Counted from the stretch's first letter, positions 28,080 to 36,095 are shown. The stretch is 64,000 nt of DNA from Pseudomonas sp. ATCC PTA-122608 (GCF_001952855.1 NZ_LPNO01000053.1:62001-126000); one strand, 5' to 3'. Notes: generated from the letters alone by a model not told the origin. Made by a program: numbers and translations.

Positions 28080-28227
28080 GGGGGTGGACTCCTGGTGTTT
28101 TTCTGGCGGCAATAACACCGCGCTTATAGGTGTTGCGGTTGGGCGTGCGGCACAGCTCTGCCACGCAACTGTGCAAACGAGTCGAGACTGATCATGTACC
28201 AGTGAAAATCTGACGCCTACAGGGGGC

Positions 28228-28260
28228 GTCGTATCCAGTACAGGGATGGTCGTATCCAGT
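28228..28260 (-). promoter_or_regulatory. Direct-repeat operator upstream of choX / sdaB (putative GbdR site)
   Basis: GTCGTATCCAGT occurs at 28228-28239 and again at 28249-28260, an exact 12-bp direct repeat with 21-bp period (two helical turns). On the choX strand the half-sites read ATACGACC and ATACGACG. This geometry is typical of AraC-family activators such as GbdR, known to control choXWV and sdaB in P. aeruginosa. It is the strongest element in the 437-bp divergent region 28080-28516, where I see no gene. Confidence 0.6.
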
Positions 28261-28516
28261 GTCGGTGACGTCGCTTACAGATTTTTTCAACGGCAAAACT
28301 GCACTTTTTAGCGATCTGAACCGCAAAAAACGGCCAAAACGTCGCCTTCCACAACAGCGGCGCTGATGAGCATGGGTACGTCGGTGTGAGACGCCGTGAG
28401 CGCCAACAAAAGCTTGATGATGGCCGCATCTCGGCGGATTGCGACATGAGCGTAGCAGCTCCGTCACCAGGTGCTTTTCTACGCCTGGCCTGTGCTCATC
28501 GAGGAGTTTCACGTCA

Positions 28517-29893
28517 ATGGCTATCAGCGTTTTCGACCTGTTCAAGATCGGCATTGGGCCTTCGAGTTCTCACACCGTCGGCCCCATGCGCGCCGCGGCG
28601 TTGTTCGTTCAAGGATTGCGTGAACGTGATGTGTTGGAACAAGTAACGCGCGTCGAAGTTCAGCTGTTTGGCTCCTTATCGGCCACCGGCATCGGCCACG
28701 GCAGCGATAACGCCGTGATCATGGGCCTGATGGGCGAGTGGCCCGACGCGATCGATCCGTCGCAGATTGGCATCCGCATCGAAACCCTGCGCGAGACCAA
28801 CACACTGCTGCTGGACGGACATTTGTCGGTGCCTTTCTTATGGGCGCGGGACATGCGCCTGATCGACGAAAACCTGCCGTTCCATCCCAATGCCATGACC
28901 CTGGTGGTGTTCGGTGATAACGGTGAGTTGCACCGCGACACCTACTACTCCGTAGGCGGCGGGTTTGTGGTGGATGAAGCCCAGGCCAACAGCGGCGTGG
29001 CGGACATGGACCGCACCGAATTGCCCTATGATTTTTCCAGTGCAGTGGAGCTGCTGCAGTTGTGCAAGACCCACAACCTGCGGGTCGCTGAACTGATGCT
29101 GGCGAATGAAAAAACCTGGCGCTCGGAAGACGAGATCCGCAGCGGCCTGATGAAACTTTGGCGCGCCATGCAGGATTGCGTGGAGCAAGGCCTCAAGCAC
29201 GAAGGCATTCTTCCCGGCGGCCTCAATGTACGGCGCCGCGCGGCCAAGTTGCACCGCAGCTTGCAGGAGCTGGGCAAGCCGAATGTGATCGGCTCGACCC
29301 TGAGCGCGATGGAATGGGTCAACCTGTTCGCCCTGGCGGTGAATGAAGAAAACGCCGCCGGCGGGCGCATGGTCACGGCACCGACCAACGGCGCGGCGGG
29401 GATCATCCCGGCGGTGTTGCATTACTTTATGAAGTTCAGCGAAGAAGTGACCGAGGCCAACGTCGTCGACTATTTCCTCGCGGCGGCGGCGGTGGGCATC
29501 CTGTGTAAAAAGAACGCGTCGATTTCGGGTGCCGAGGTCGGTTGTCAGGGTGAAGTCGGTTCGGCGTGCGCCATGGCGGCGGCGGGGTTGGCGGAGATCC
29601 TCGGTGCTACGCCGGAGCAGTTGTGCAACGCGGCGGAAATCGGCCTGGAACACAACCTCGGCCTGACCTGCGACCCAGTAGGCGGCCTGGTGCAGGTGCC
29701 GTGTATCGAGCGTAATGCGATTGCTGCGGTGAAGGCGATCAACGCCGCGCAGATGGCGCTGCGGGGGGATGGCCAGCACTTTATCTCGCTGGATCGGGTG
29801 ATCCGCACCATGCGGGATACCGGGGCGGATATGCATGACAAGTACAAGGAAACATCGCGGGGCGGGTTGGCGGTGAGTGCGGTGGAGTGTTGA
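28517..29893 (+). CDS. sdaB: L-serine ammonia-lyase (serine deaminase)
   Basis: 458 residues from ATG 28517, with GAGGAG 10 nt upstream. Iron-sulfur L-serine dehydratase of the single-chain type: N-terminal ISVFDLFKIGIGPSSSHTVGPMRAA (SerA/ACT-like beta domain) and C-terminal catalytic domain with Cys residues in CKKNASISGAEVGCQGEVGSACAMAAAG and LTCDPVGGLVQVPCIERN as [4Fe-4S] ligands. It converts serine to pyruvate and ammonia, the last step of choline-to-pyruvate catabolism in this island. Divergent from choX. Confidence 0.96.
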   Translation: MAISVFDLFKIGIGPSSSHTVGPMRAAALFVQGLRERDVLEQVTRVEVQLFGSLSATGIGHGSDNAVIMGLMGEWPDAIDPSQIGIRIETLRETNTLLLDGHLSVPFLWARDMRLIDENLPFHPNAMTLVVFGDNGELHRDTYYSVGGGFVVDEAQANSGVADMDRTELPYDFSSAVELLQLCKTHNLRVAELMLANEKTWRSEDEIRSGLMKLWRAMQDCVEQGLKHEGILPGGLNVRRRAAKLHRSLQELGKPNVIGSTLSAMEWVNLFALAVNEENAAGGRMVTAPTNGAAGIIPAVLHYFMKFSEEVTEANVVDYFLAAAAVGILCKKNASISGAEVGCQGEVGSACAMAAAGLAEILGATPEQLCNAAEIGLEHNLGLTCDPVGGLVQVPCIERNAIAAVKAINAAQMALRGDGQHFISLDRVIRTMRDTGADMHDKYKETSRGGLAVSAVEC

Positions 29894-29907
29894 AGTAAGC
29901 CCCCCCC

Positions 29908-30008
29908 CTGTAGGAGCGAGCTTGCTCGCGAAGGTCGTGAACGATAACGCGCTCATCCTGAGTCAGCGCGGCGCTCTCAGGTTTTTCGCGAGCAAGCTCG
30001 CTCCTACA
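29908..30008. repeat. REPIN (GTAGGAGCGAGCTTGCTCGCGA type)
   Basis: Inverted REP pair just after sdaB, preceded by a C8 run. Confidence 0.9.
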
Positions 30009-30092
30009 TTGAGCATCACCAACTCGTCACGCCACCTTTTAGCGCGTCGCAATTAGATAAGTAGCTCCCAAACGATTTCCCGCCCCGACCCT

Positions 30093-30117
30093 CTGTCACC
30101 CGTGCTTGTGGTGACAG
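30093..30117. promoter_or_regulatory. Dyad upstream of gbdR (possible activator site)
   Basis: CTGTCACC (30093-30100) and GGTGACAG (30110-30117) form a perfect 8-bp inverted repeat with a 9-nt spacer, about 190 bp upstream of the sigma-54 promoter, a usual place for an enhancer-binding protein. The spacing fits neither the NtrC nor the CbrB consensus as I remember them, so the binder is unassigned. Confidence 0.45.
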
Positions 30118-30193
30118 ACTTTTCCTACGTCGTTTCTCTCCCTTCCCACAAGTGCTACCGATCTGCTCACACACCCTGAGCCTGCGTCCTCTC

Positions 30194-30262
30194 AGGTCGT
30201 TTTCGGGTCATATCCCGCACTCCATGCGCGGGCTTATATAGACACGTCATGAGGTCGTTTTC
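30194..30262. promoter_or_regulatory. Repeated AGGTCGTTTTC boxes upstream of gbdR
   Basis: AGGTCGTTTTC occurs exactly at 30194-30204 and 30252-30262. A third copy lies at 31993-32003, beyond gbdR. The complement AAAACGACC shares CGACC with the choX and caiX elements, so autoregulation by GbdR is possible. Confidence 0.45.
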
Positions 30263-30290
30263 AGGAGTTATTGAATGCGCATTCAACTTT

Positions 30291-30306
30291 AGGCATGGCA
30301 TTTGCT
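30291..30306 (+). promoter_or_regulatory. Sigma-54 (-24/-12) promoter of gbdR
   Basis: AGGCATGGCATTTGCT fits TGGCACGNNNNTTGCW in all but two positions, with GG and GC exactly 12 bp apart. Transcription would start near 30317, giving a 96-nt leader to gbdR. In P. aeruginosa gbdR expression is known to depend on NtrC and CbrB, both sigma-54 activators, which fits. Confidence 0.65.
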
Positions 30307-30412
30307 CTATCAATACAAAGCCTCTCGCCACAGGAGTTTCCTTAAGGTGATGAGCGCAATAACAAGAGCCTCGCCTGAGGCCATCACCCGCTTTGTGTGA
30401 GGAGATACCGCG

Positions 30413-31516
30413 ATGACGTCGTTCAACTCAGGGGCTCAACCCCAGAACCGTGCGCCTCAATCCATCGGCTTTTTGCTGCTGGACAATTTCACGCTGATTT
30501 CCCTGGCCTCCGCAGTCGAACCCCTGCGCATGGCCAACCAACTCTCCGGCCGCGAGCTGTATCGCTGGACGACGTTGAGTGTGGACGGAAACCAGGTGTG
30601 GGCCAGCGACGGTCTGCAAATCACTCCCGATGCCTCCATGCACAAAGCCCCGGCCTTGGACACCGTGATCGTCTGCGGCGGCGTGGGAATCCAGCGCACC
30701 GTGACCCGTGAGCACGTGTCGTGGCTGCAAAGCCAGGCGCGCCAGTCCCGTCGCCTTGGCGCCGTGTGCACTGGCAGCTGGGCCCTGGCCTGCGCCGGCC
30801 TGCTGGACGGTTTTGATTGCAGCGTGCACTGGGAATGCCTGGCGTCGATGCAGGAAGCTTTCCCTCGCGTGGCCATGAGCACACGCTTGTTCACCCTCGA
30901 CCGCAACCGCTTCACCAGCTCCGGCGGCACTGCGCCGCTGGACATGATGCTGCACCTGATCAGCCGCGACCACGGCCGTGAATTGTCGGCGGCGATCTCC
31001 GAGATGTTTGTGTACGAGCGCATCCGCAACGAACAGGATCACCAGCGTGTGCCACTCAAGCACATGCTGGGCACCAACCAGCCGAAACTGCAGGAAATCG
31101 TCGCGCTGATGGAAGCCAACCTGGAAGAGCCGATCGACCTCGACGAACTGGCGGTGTACGTCGCGGTTTCCCGGCGTCAGCTGGAGCGGCTGTTCCAGAA
31201 ATACCTGCACTGTTCGCCATCGCGCTATTACCTCAAGTTGCGCTTGATCCGTGCGCGGCAATTGCTCAAGCAAACGCCGATGTCGATCATCGAAGTGGCG
31301 TCGGTGTGCGGTTTTGTCTCCACGCCGCACTTCTCCAAGTGCTACCGCGAATACTTCGGCATTCCGCCGCGGGATGAGCGCGTGGGGTCCAATACCACGC
31401 AGCAAGTGGCGATGATGCCGATTCCGCAGGCGCTGGTGTTGTCACCGTTGTCCGGGCCGTTGTCGGCGTTGAGCCAGGCCAGGAATGAGTCGACTTTCGC
31501 GAGTGTAAGGCTTTAG
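30413..31516 (+). CDS. gbdR: Glycine-betaine regulator GbdR (GlxA/AraC family)
   Basis: 367 residues, the same length as P. aeruginosa GbdR as I remember it, with the diagnostic N-terminus IGFLLLDNFTLISLASAVEPLRMANQLSGRELYRW. A DJ-1/PfpI-like ligand domain (about 18-190, VCTGSWALACAGLLDG) is followed by a C-terminal AraC domain with two HTHs (LDELAVYVAVSRRQLERLFQKYL and SIIEVASVCGFVSTPHFSKCYREYFGIPP). It activates glycine-betaine and dimethylglycine catabolism and transport. GAGGAG precedes ATG 30413. Paralogue of cdhR (37321-38265). Confidence 0.96.
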   Translation: MTSFNSGAQPQNRAPQSIGFLLLDNFTLISLASAVEPLRMANQLSGRELYRWTTLSVDGNQVWASDGLQITPDASMHKAPALDTVIVCGGVGIQRTVTREHVSWLQSQARQSRRLGAVCTGSWALACAGLLDGFDCSVHWECLASMQEAFPRVAMSTRLFTLDRNRFTSSGGTAPLDMMLHLISRDHGRELSAAISEMFVYERIRNEQDHQRVPLKHMLGTNQPKLQEIVALMEANLEEPIDLDELAVYVAVSRRQLERLFQKYLHCSPSRYYLKLRLIRARQLLKQTPMSIIEVASVCGFVSTPHFSKCYREYFGIPPRDERVGSNTTQQVAMMPIPQALVLSPLSGPLSALSQARNESTFASVRL

Positions 31517-31530
31517 ACCGAGTCGCCTGC

Positions 31531-31617
31531 ATTCGCGAGCAAGCCCGCTCCCACACTTGACCGCGTTTTTTTCAGTAGGAACGCTGTCGAATGTGGGAGC
31601 GGGCTTGCTCGCGAATG
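31531..31617. repeat. REPIN (GTGGGAGCGGGCTTGCTCGCGA type)
   Basis: Inverted REP pair between convergent gbdR and the small gene ending at 31625. Confidence 0.9.
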
Positions 31618-31624
31618 CGGTATA

Positions 31625-31888
31625 TCAGGCGCCAGAGTTCTGCCTGAACTGCACCAAAGCCGGCAACAACTGCTTATCGATCGCCTGCCTCACCGCCGGC
31701 AAGATCGTCGCGCTGCCGGTGTACATCTGCTCAACCATGTTCTTCAGCGCCTTGGCCCGCGCTTCACTCAAACCGCGCACCGCACACTCACAAGCCTGCT
31801 CGGCGGTAGCGCCGCTGGACACTTCGAAACCCAACGACCGCAGCTGGCCCAGCAGGTCATCCTGGTCAATCAAATCCGCGTGCATCAT
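31625..31888 (-). CDS. Conserved small hypothetical protein next to gbdR
   Basis: 87 residues from ATG 31888 (AAGGA 8 nt upstream, tandem ATG ATG). All-helical, acidic N-terminus (MMHADLIDQDDLLGQLRSLGFEVSSGATAEQACECAVRGL), no signal peptide or membrane segment. It lies in the position of PA5381, a hypothetical next to gbdR in P. aeruginosa by my recollection of the gene order. Function unknown; its place between gbdR and the carnitine genes suggests a link to this regulon. A longer start (31945) has no ribosome site. Confidence 0.75.
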   Translation of the reverse strand: MMHADLIDQDDLLGQLRSLGFEVSSGATAEQACECAVRGLSEARAKALKNMVEQMYTGSATILPAVRQAIDKQLLPALVQFRQNSGA

Positions 31889-31989
31889 GACGTTTATCCT
31901 TGTTAGGGGAGCGGGGGACTGAGGTCGATTCTGGTAGGCCATCACCGAGTCGGCAAGGCCTGAATGCGCGAATGTCCGGTACGCCTATG

Positions 31990-32139
31990 AACAGGTCGTT
32001 TTCGGCTAACTCGCAGGAGAGGGGAGTGTGCACACTGGAACCCAGCAAGCAGCTTGAAGGTTTGGTCACCCTCGGGATGCGCAGCTCACACAAAGCACTC
32101 TGCCCCGATCCTGTCACGGCTTGATCGGGGCTTTTTTTT
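31990..32139 (+). ncRNA. Candidate small RNA upstream of terminator
   Basis: A plus-strand Rho-independent terminator (32102-32139) has no convincing protein gene in front of it: the gene to its left is on the minus strand. Upstream are the AGGTCGTTTTC box shared with gbdR (31993-32003) and a perfect 12-bp palindrome AGTGTGCACACT (32025-32036). A 45-codon frame from ATG 31987 ends inside the terminator stem and looks non-coding. The simplest reading is a short transcript of about 80-130 nt. I do not recognise a named RNA. The rest of 31889-32101 must also hold the promoter of the 87-residue gene. Confidence 0.4.
32102..32139 (+). terminator. Rho-independent terminator
   Basis: GCCCCGATC (32102-32110) and GATCGGGGC (32123-32131) form a perfect 9-bp stem with a 12-nt loop, followed by eight T. 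The T run makes it specific for plus-strand transcription. Confidence 0.9.
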
Positions 32140-32167
32140 GGCTGAATTTGTAGTGGTTGTGCGGGCC

Positions 32168-32253
32168 CCTTCGCGAGCAAGCCCGCTCCCACATTTGACC
32201 GCGTTTTTTCAGGAGGAACTCGGTCAAATGTGGGAGCGGGCTTGCTCGCGAAG
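32168..32253. repeat. REPIN (GTGGGAGCGGGCTTGCTCGCGA type)
   Basis: Inverted REP pair between the terminator and the 3' end of the hydroxylase gene. Its inner sequence TTTGACCGCGTTTTTTC...GGTCAAA is nearly the same as that of the pair at 31531-31617. Confidence 0.9.
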
Positions 32254-32266
32254 GGCGCGCCTCGGT

Positions 32267-33427
32267 CTACCTCTGCAACACCAATATCCTGGACAGCAGC
32301 TCATCGCGATCGATATAGCAGCCCTGGAAATGCCGCGCGCCGGACGCCGGGTCAAAGGCATTGCGCGCATGCAGGGTGCGGCGGTTATCGAAGCACCACA
32401 GCTCGCCCGGGTTCAGCCGTTTGACCAGCCGAAAACGCTCCTCCCGGGTCATTGCAATAAACCGGCGATAGGCGCGATACAGCAAGGGCATCTGCTCTGC
32501 CCGCGCCTCAAACGGCCCGCGCAGAAAGTTGGCCATGCGAATCTCGGCGACTTCACCCAGGGCATCCAGCGCAATGATCGGTGCCAGCCGGCGATAGTCG
32601 CTGTGACGGTCCTTGTTGCGAAACTCCACAGGGATTTCGCACAGCGCGCGAAAGGCTTCGGAGTCTTCATCGCGCAACGCCCGGGCTATGGCGAAACCAT
32701 CAACGAAAATACTCTCGCCACCGTCGGCGTCGTTCACCAGGCAATGCAAAAATTGCAGTCCCGGTTGCAGCTCCCGGGTGGGCAAATCGCTGTGCAGCGG
32801 CAGGTTGAATGCGGTGTAGGCGTTGCTGTCGGCATCGGCCTTGAATTGCACGTTGAACAACACGCCAAAATTACTCTCGCGAATGAACGAAATGCGCTTG
32901 GCGATCAGTGCCAGGGAGCCGGGTTCGGTGGGCACGCCGCGCACTTGCGTGAGGCCGCTGTCACGCACGGCCAGCAACCATTGCAGCAGGGCTTTCGGGT
33001 CTTCCATCAGTGCTGCGTAGTCAAACACGGGCAGCTCGAAAGTACGGTCCCACAGTTTGGATTTCGGTTTGGCCGCCCGACGTTCAGCGCGGGACTCATC
33101 GTCGTAGGCATGCGCTCGCAGCCAACCGGGATCGTACTGGCTGTGATGCCCGCCACTCCATTCAACCGTCAGCAAACCCTGGTGGATACGCGCGCTGACA
33201 GCTGTAAGGTTTTCGTCCACATCGACGATTTCCAGCACCTGTTCACGGGTCACGCTGTAGACGCAGGTCGGGCACGGGCAGTTATCTCGCAGCCACTGGT
33301 GATGGAACGGGCTAACGCGTCCATCGGCCCATTGCACGCGCAAGTGATCGCTGCGCACCTGCACCTCGGCCAGGTCGCTGATCAGCGGGTAAGTACGGAA
33401 GTCGGCAACAGCGGCGGCGGTTTGCAT
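32267..33427 (-). CDS. Gamma-butyrobetaine hydroxylase (2-oxoglutarate dioxygenase)
   Basis: 386 residues; bacterial gamma-butyrobetaine dioxygenase (Pseudomonas sp. AK1) has about 383. The N-terminal DUF971-type zinc domain is HHQWLRDNCPCPTCV (Cys cluster plus a later His). The C-terminal TauD-like barrel has the iron triad HxD in LPLHSDLPTRE and the distal His in RRTLHARNAFDPASGARHFQGCYID, with Arg residues for 2-oxoglutarate. It makes L-carnitine from gamma-butyrobetaine. It starts 9 bp after cdhB (AAGGA upstream), so it is the last gene of the carnitine operon and extends that pathway by one step. Confidence 0.92.
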   Translation of the reverse strand: MQTAAAVADFRTYPLISDLAEVQVRSDHLRVQWADGRVSPFHHQWLRDNCPCPTCVYSVTREQVLEIVDVDENLTAVSARIHQGLLTVEWSGGHHSQYDPGWLRAHAYDDESRAERRAAKPKSKLWDRTFELPVFDYAALMEDPKALLQWLLAVRDSGLTQVRGVPTEPGSLALIAKRISFIRESNFGVLFNVQFKADADSNAYTAFNLPLHSDLPTRELQPGLQFLHCLVNDADGGESIFVDGFAIARALRDEDSEAFRALCEIPVEFRNKDRHSDYRRLAPIIALDALGEVAEIRMANFLRGPFEARAEQMPLLYRAYRRFIAMTREERFRLVKRLNPGELWCFDNRRTLHARNAFDPASGARHFQGCYIDRDELLSRILVLQR

Positions 33428-33436
33428 GGCGATTCC

Positions 33437-33913
33437 TTATTTTTGGGGTGGCAGTCCAATCACGCGGCCGAGCAGGGCGGGCTTCGGCAGGTCGGTTTGT
33501 TCGGCACTGATGCTTGCAAGCTTGCCCAGCACCGCCTCGCTGAACGGCGCCGAATGCGGGCCGGCGAGGTCGACGTGGAGCAACATTTGCTCGTTGCCGG
33601 CCAGCTCCTTTTCGTCGCCCACGAGATGCAGGCTGTGATAGAGATGCAGGCGCTTGCGGTCGTGGGCGATGAGTTGGGTGCGCACTTCGACGTCGGCGCC
33701 CAGCTTCACTTCGTGCAGGTAGTTGAGGTGCAACTCCAGGGTGAACAGCGAGTTGCCGCTGGCTTCGCGGTTTTCGCTGTCCAGGCCCAGGGTGTCCATC
33801 AGCGCATCGGTGGCGTAGCTGAAGATCAGCAGGTAGAACGCATCGCGCAGGTGGCCGTTGTAGTCGACCCAGTCGGGGAGAATTTTGGTGGTGTAGGTGG
33901 TCAATGCGGGCAT
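33437..33913 (-). CDS. cdhB: Betainyl-CoA thioesterase CdhB
   Basis: 158 residues of the 4-hydroxybenzoyl-CoA-thioesterase-type hotdog fold; the catalytic segment is ILPDWVDYNGHLRDAFYLLIFSYATDALM (Asp in DWVDYNGH). In carnitine breakdown it hydrolyses betainyl-CoA, made by CdhC, to glycine betaine and CoA. A GGA-type site precedes ATG 33913. A REPIN separates it from cdhA. Position matches PA5385 in P. aeruginosa. Confidence 0.92.
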   Translation of the reverse strand: MPALTTYTTKILPDWVDYNGHLRDAFYLLIFSYATDALMDTLGLDSENREASGNSLFTLELHLNYLHEVKLGADVEVRTQLIAHDRKRLHLYHSLHLVGDEKELAGNEQMLLHVDLAGPHSAPFSEAVLGKLASISAEQTDLPKPALLGRVIGLPPQK

Positions 33914-33942
33914 GACTTAAATTCCAAGATGTACGCAGTCAA

Positions 33943-34051
33943 AATGTGGGAGCGGGCTTGCTCGCGAAGGCGGTGTGCCAGGCGGTGATTGCATCGACTG
34001 ATACACCGCTTTCGCGAGCAAGTCGAATCGTCGCACCGCCGCTCCCACATT
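33943..34051. repeat. REPIN with an altered right unit
   Basis: The left unit is canonical (GTGGGAGCGGGCTTGCTCGCGA). The right unit reads GCGAGCAAG, then an extra TCGAATCGTCGCACCG, then CCGCTCCCACA, about 16 bp longer than usual. The solitary fragment at 7644-7664 shares the start of this variant. Intra-operonic, cdhA-cdhB. Confidence 0.85.
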
Positions 34052-34064
34052 GGATGTTCATCGT

Positions 34065-35030
34065 CTATTCGGCGAAGGTCATACCGTGTTTTTCCTTGGT
34101 CGTCTTCACCGCTTCCAGCACCGCCAGCAGGCAATCATCACGATAGCGCTCCAGCGCCGAGATACTGTGTTTGCCCAGTTGGTCGCTGGTGCCATCCACC
34201 ACATCGTCAATCAACTTGTCGGTCAGTTCCGGGGCCGGCAAGTAGGTCCACGGCAACTGCAACGCCGGGCCGAACTGCGCCATGAAGTGGCGCATCCCGG
34301 CATCACCGCCGGCCAGGGTATAGGTCAGGAACGTGCCCATGAATGACCAGCGCAAACCAGCGCCAAACCGAATCGCGTCGTCAATTTCGCCGGTGGTTGC
34401 CACACCATCGTTGACCAGGTGCAACGCCTCACGCCACAAGGCTTCCAGCAGTCGGTCAGCGATAAACCCGGGCACTTCCTTACGCACATGCAATGGGCGC
34501 ATGCCGAGGGATTCATACACCTTGATCGCTGCCTGAATGGCTTCTGGCGCAGTGTTTTTGCCGCCCACCACTTCCACCAGCGGCAACAGGTAAACCGGGT
34601 TGAACGGATGGCCTACCACGCAACGTTCCGGGTGCGTGGAACCTTCATAAAATTCGCTCGGCAACAGCCCCGAAGTACTCGAGCCAATCAAGGCATTCGG
34701 CTTGGCCGCCGCGCTGATCTTGCTGTGCAGTTCCAGCTTCAACTCAAGGCGTTCCGGGGCGCTTTCCTGGATGAAGTCGGCGTCTTTCACGCACTCTTCA
34801 ATCGTGGCCACAAAGCGCAAGCGGTCTTGCGAGGCGCCGGGTGCAAGGCCTTGTTTTTCCAGGGCGCCCCAAGCGTTGTCGACACGTTTGCGCAGGGCCG
34901 CTTCGGCACCAGGCGCCGGGTCCCAGGCCACCACGTCCAAGCCATGGGCCAGGGCGCGGGATACCCAGCCGCTGCCGATAACACCGCTGCCCAGCGCGGC
35001 GAAGGTTTTGATTTCAGTGATAAAGCTCAT
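34065..35030 (-). CDS. cdhA: L-carnitine 3-dehydrogenase CdhA
   Basis: 321 residues of the 3-hydroxyacyl-CoA-dehydrogenase superfamily. N-terminal NAD motif FAALGSGVIGSGWVSRALAHG, then SSTSGLLPSEF and the catalytic His/Glu region GHPFNPVYLLPLVEVVGG, with C-terminal helical domain. It oxidises L-carnitine to 3-dehydrocarnitine. AGGAA precedes ATG 35030. Between cdhC and cdhB, each gap carrying a REPIN. Confidence 0.95.
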   Translation of the reverse strand: MSFITEIKTFAALGSGVIGSGWVSRALAHGLDVVAWDPAPGAEAALRKRVDNAWGALEKQGLAPGASQDRLRFVATIEECVKDADFIQESAPERLELKLELHSKISAAAKPNALIGSSTSGLLPSEFYEGSTHPERCVVGHPFNPVYLLPLVEVVGGKNTAPEAIQAAIKVYESLGMRPLHVRKEVPGFIADRLLEALWREALHLVNDGVATTGEIDDAIRFGAGLRWSFMGTFLTYTLAGGDAGMRHFMAQFGPALQLPWTYLPAPELTDKLIDDVVDGTSDQLGKHSISALERYRDDCLLAVLEAVKTTKEKHGMTFAE

Positions 35031-35079
35031 GGCAAATTCCTAAAGAGTTCGGTGATTCTGTGTGAGAGCCAAGATCAAA

Positions 35080-35172
35080 ATGTGGGAGCGGGCTTGCTCG
35101 CGAAAGCGGTGTGTCAGTTGATGCATTCGGTGACTGATTCACCGCATTCGCGAGCAAGCCCGCTCCCACATT
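35080..35172. repeat. REPIN (GTGGGAGCGGGCTTGCTCGCGA type)
   Basis: Inverted REP pair in the 177-bp cdhC-cdhA gap, inside the operon. Confidence 0.9.
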
Positions 35173-35207
35173 TGATTCGGTTCCTGCTGGGAGTCGTGTG
35201 GTGCGCC

Positions 35208-36095
35208 TTAGCCGCGCTTGGTCAGGCCCATCTTCACGCGGCCCTCGGCAGGGGTCATGACCCGCGCACCCAAGCGGCTGAGGATTTCGCTGGCGCGTTC
35301 CACCAACTGGCCGTTGGTCGCCAGCACGCCCTTGTCCAGCCACAGGTTGTCTTCCAGGCCGACCCGCACATTGCCGCCCAGCAGTACCGCTTGTGCCGCC
35401 ATCGGCATCTGCATGCGACCAATGCCGAAGCCGGCCCACACAGCGTCTGCCGGCAGGTTGTCGACCATGGCTTTCATGGTGGTGGTGTCGGCCGGGGCGC
35501 CCCACGGGATGCCCAGGCACAGCTGGAACAGCGGGTTGTCGAGCAAGCCTTCCTTGATCATCTGCTTGGCGAACCACAGGTGACCGGTGTCGAAAATTTC
35601 CAGCTCGGCTTTTACGCCCAGCTCTTGAATACGTTTGGCGCCCGCTCGAAGTTGCGCCGGGGTGGAGACGTAAATGGTGTCGCCATCACCGAAGTTCAGG
35701 GTGCCGCAATCGAGGGTGCAGATTTCCGGCAGCAGCTCTTCCACGTGGGCCAGGCGGGTCAGCGGGCCCACCAGGTCGGTGTTGGGGCCGAACTCCATGG
35801 GGTTCTCGCCGCCACCGATTTCCAGGTCGCCACCCATGCCGGCGGTGAGGTTGACGATGATGTCGACGTCCGCCTCGCGGATGCGCTCCATCACTTCGCG
35901 GTACAGCGCGACGTCGCGGCTGAACTTGCCGGTTTCAGGATCACGTACGTGGCAATGCACCACGGTGGCACCGGCCTTGGCAGCTTCCACCGCCGCGGCG
36001 GCGATTTGTTTGGGAGTGACCGGCACGTGAGGGCTTCTGGCGGTCGTGTCGCCAGCACCGGTGAGTGCGCAGGTGATGATGACGTCGTGGTTCAT
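35208..36095 (-). CDS. cdhC: 3-dehydrocarnitine:acetyl-CoA acyltransferase CdhC (BKACE family)
   Basis: 295 residues of the BKACE (DUF849) family, a zinc-dependent TIM barrel. The zinc ligands are in VVHCHVRDPETGKFS (HxH) and a later Glu, and the substrate region includes NLTAGMGGDLEIGGGENPMEFG. It cleaves 3-dehydrocarnitine with acetyl-CoA to betainyl-CoA and acetoacetate. AAGGAA precedes ATG 36095. Second gene of the caiX-cdhC-cdhA-cdhB-hydroxylase order. Confidence 0.94.
   Translation of the reverse strand: MNHDVIITCALTGAGDTTARSPHVPVTPKQIAAAAVEAAKAGATVVHCHVRDPETGKFSRDVALYREVMERIREADVDIIVNLTAGMGGDLEIGGGENPMEFGPNTDLVGPLTRLAHVEELLPEICTLDCGTLNFGDGDTIYVSTPAQLRAGAKRIQELGVKAELEIFDTGHLWFAKQMIKEGLLDNPLFQLCLGIPWGAPADTTTMKAMVDNLPADAVWAGFGIGRMQMPMAAQAVLLGGNVRVGLEDNLWLDKGVLATNGQLVERASEILSRLGARVMTPAEGRVKMGLTKRG

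Noticed and set aside
31900..32124. A 74-codon plus-strand frame ending at the terminator as a protein
   Set aside because: The stop lies inside the terminator stem, there is no domain and no good ribosome site; a small RNA is more likely.
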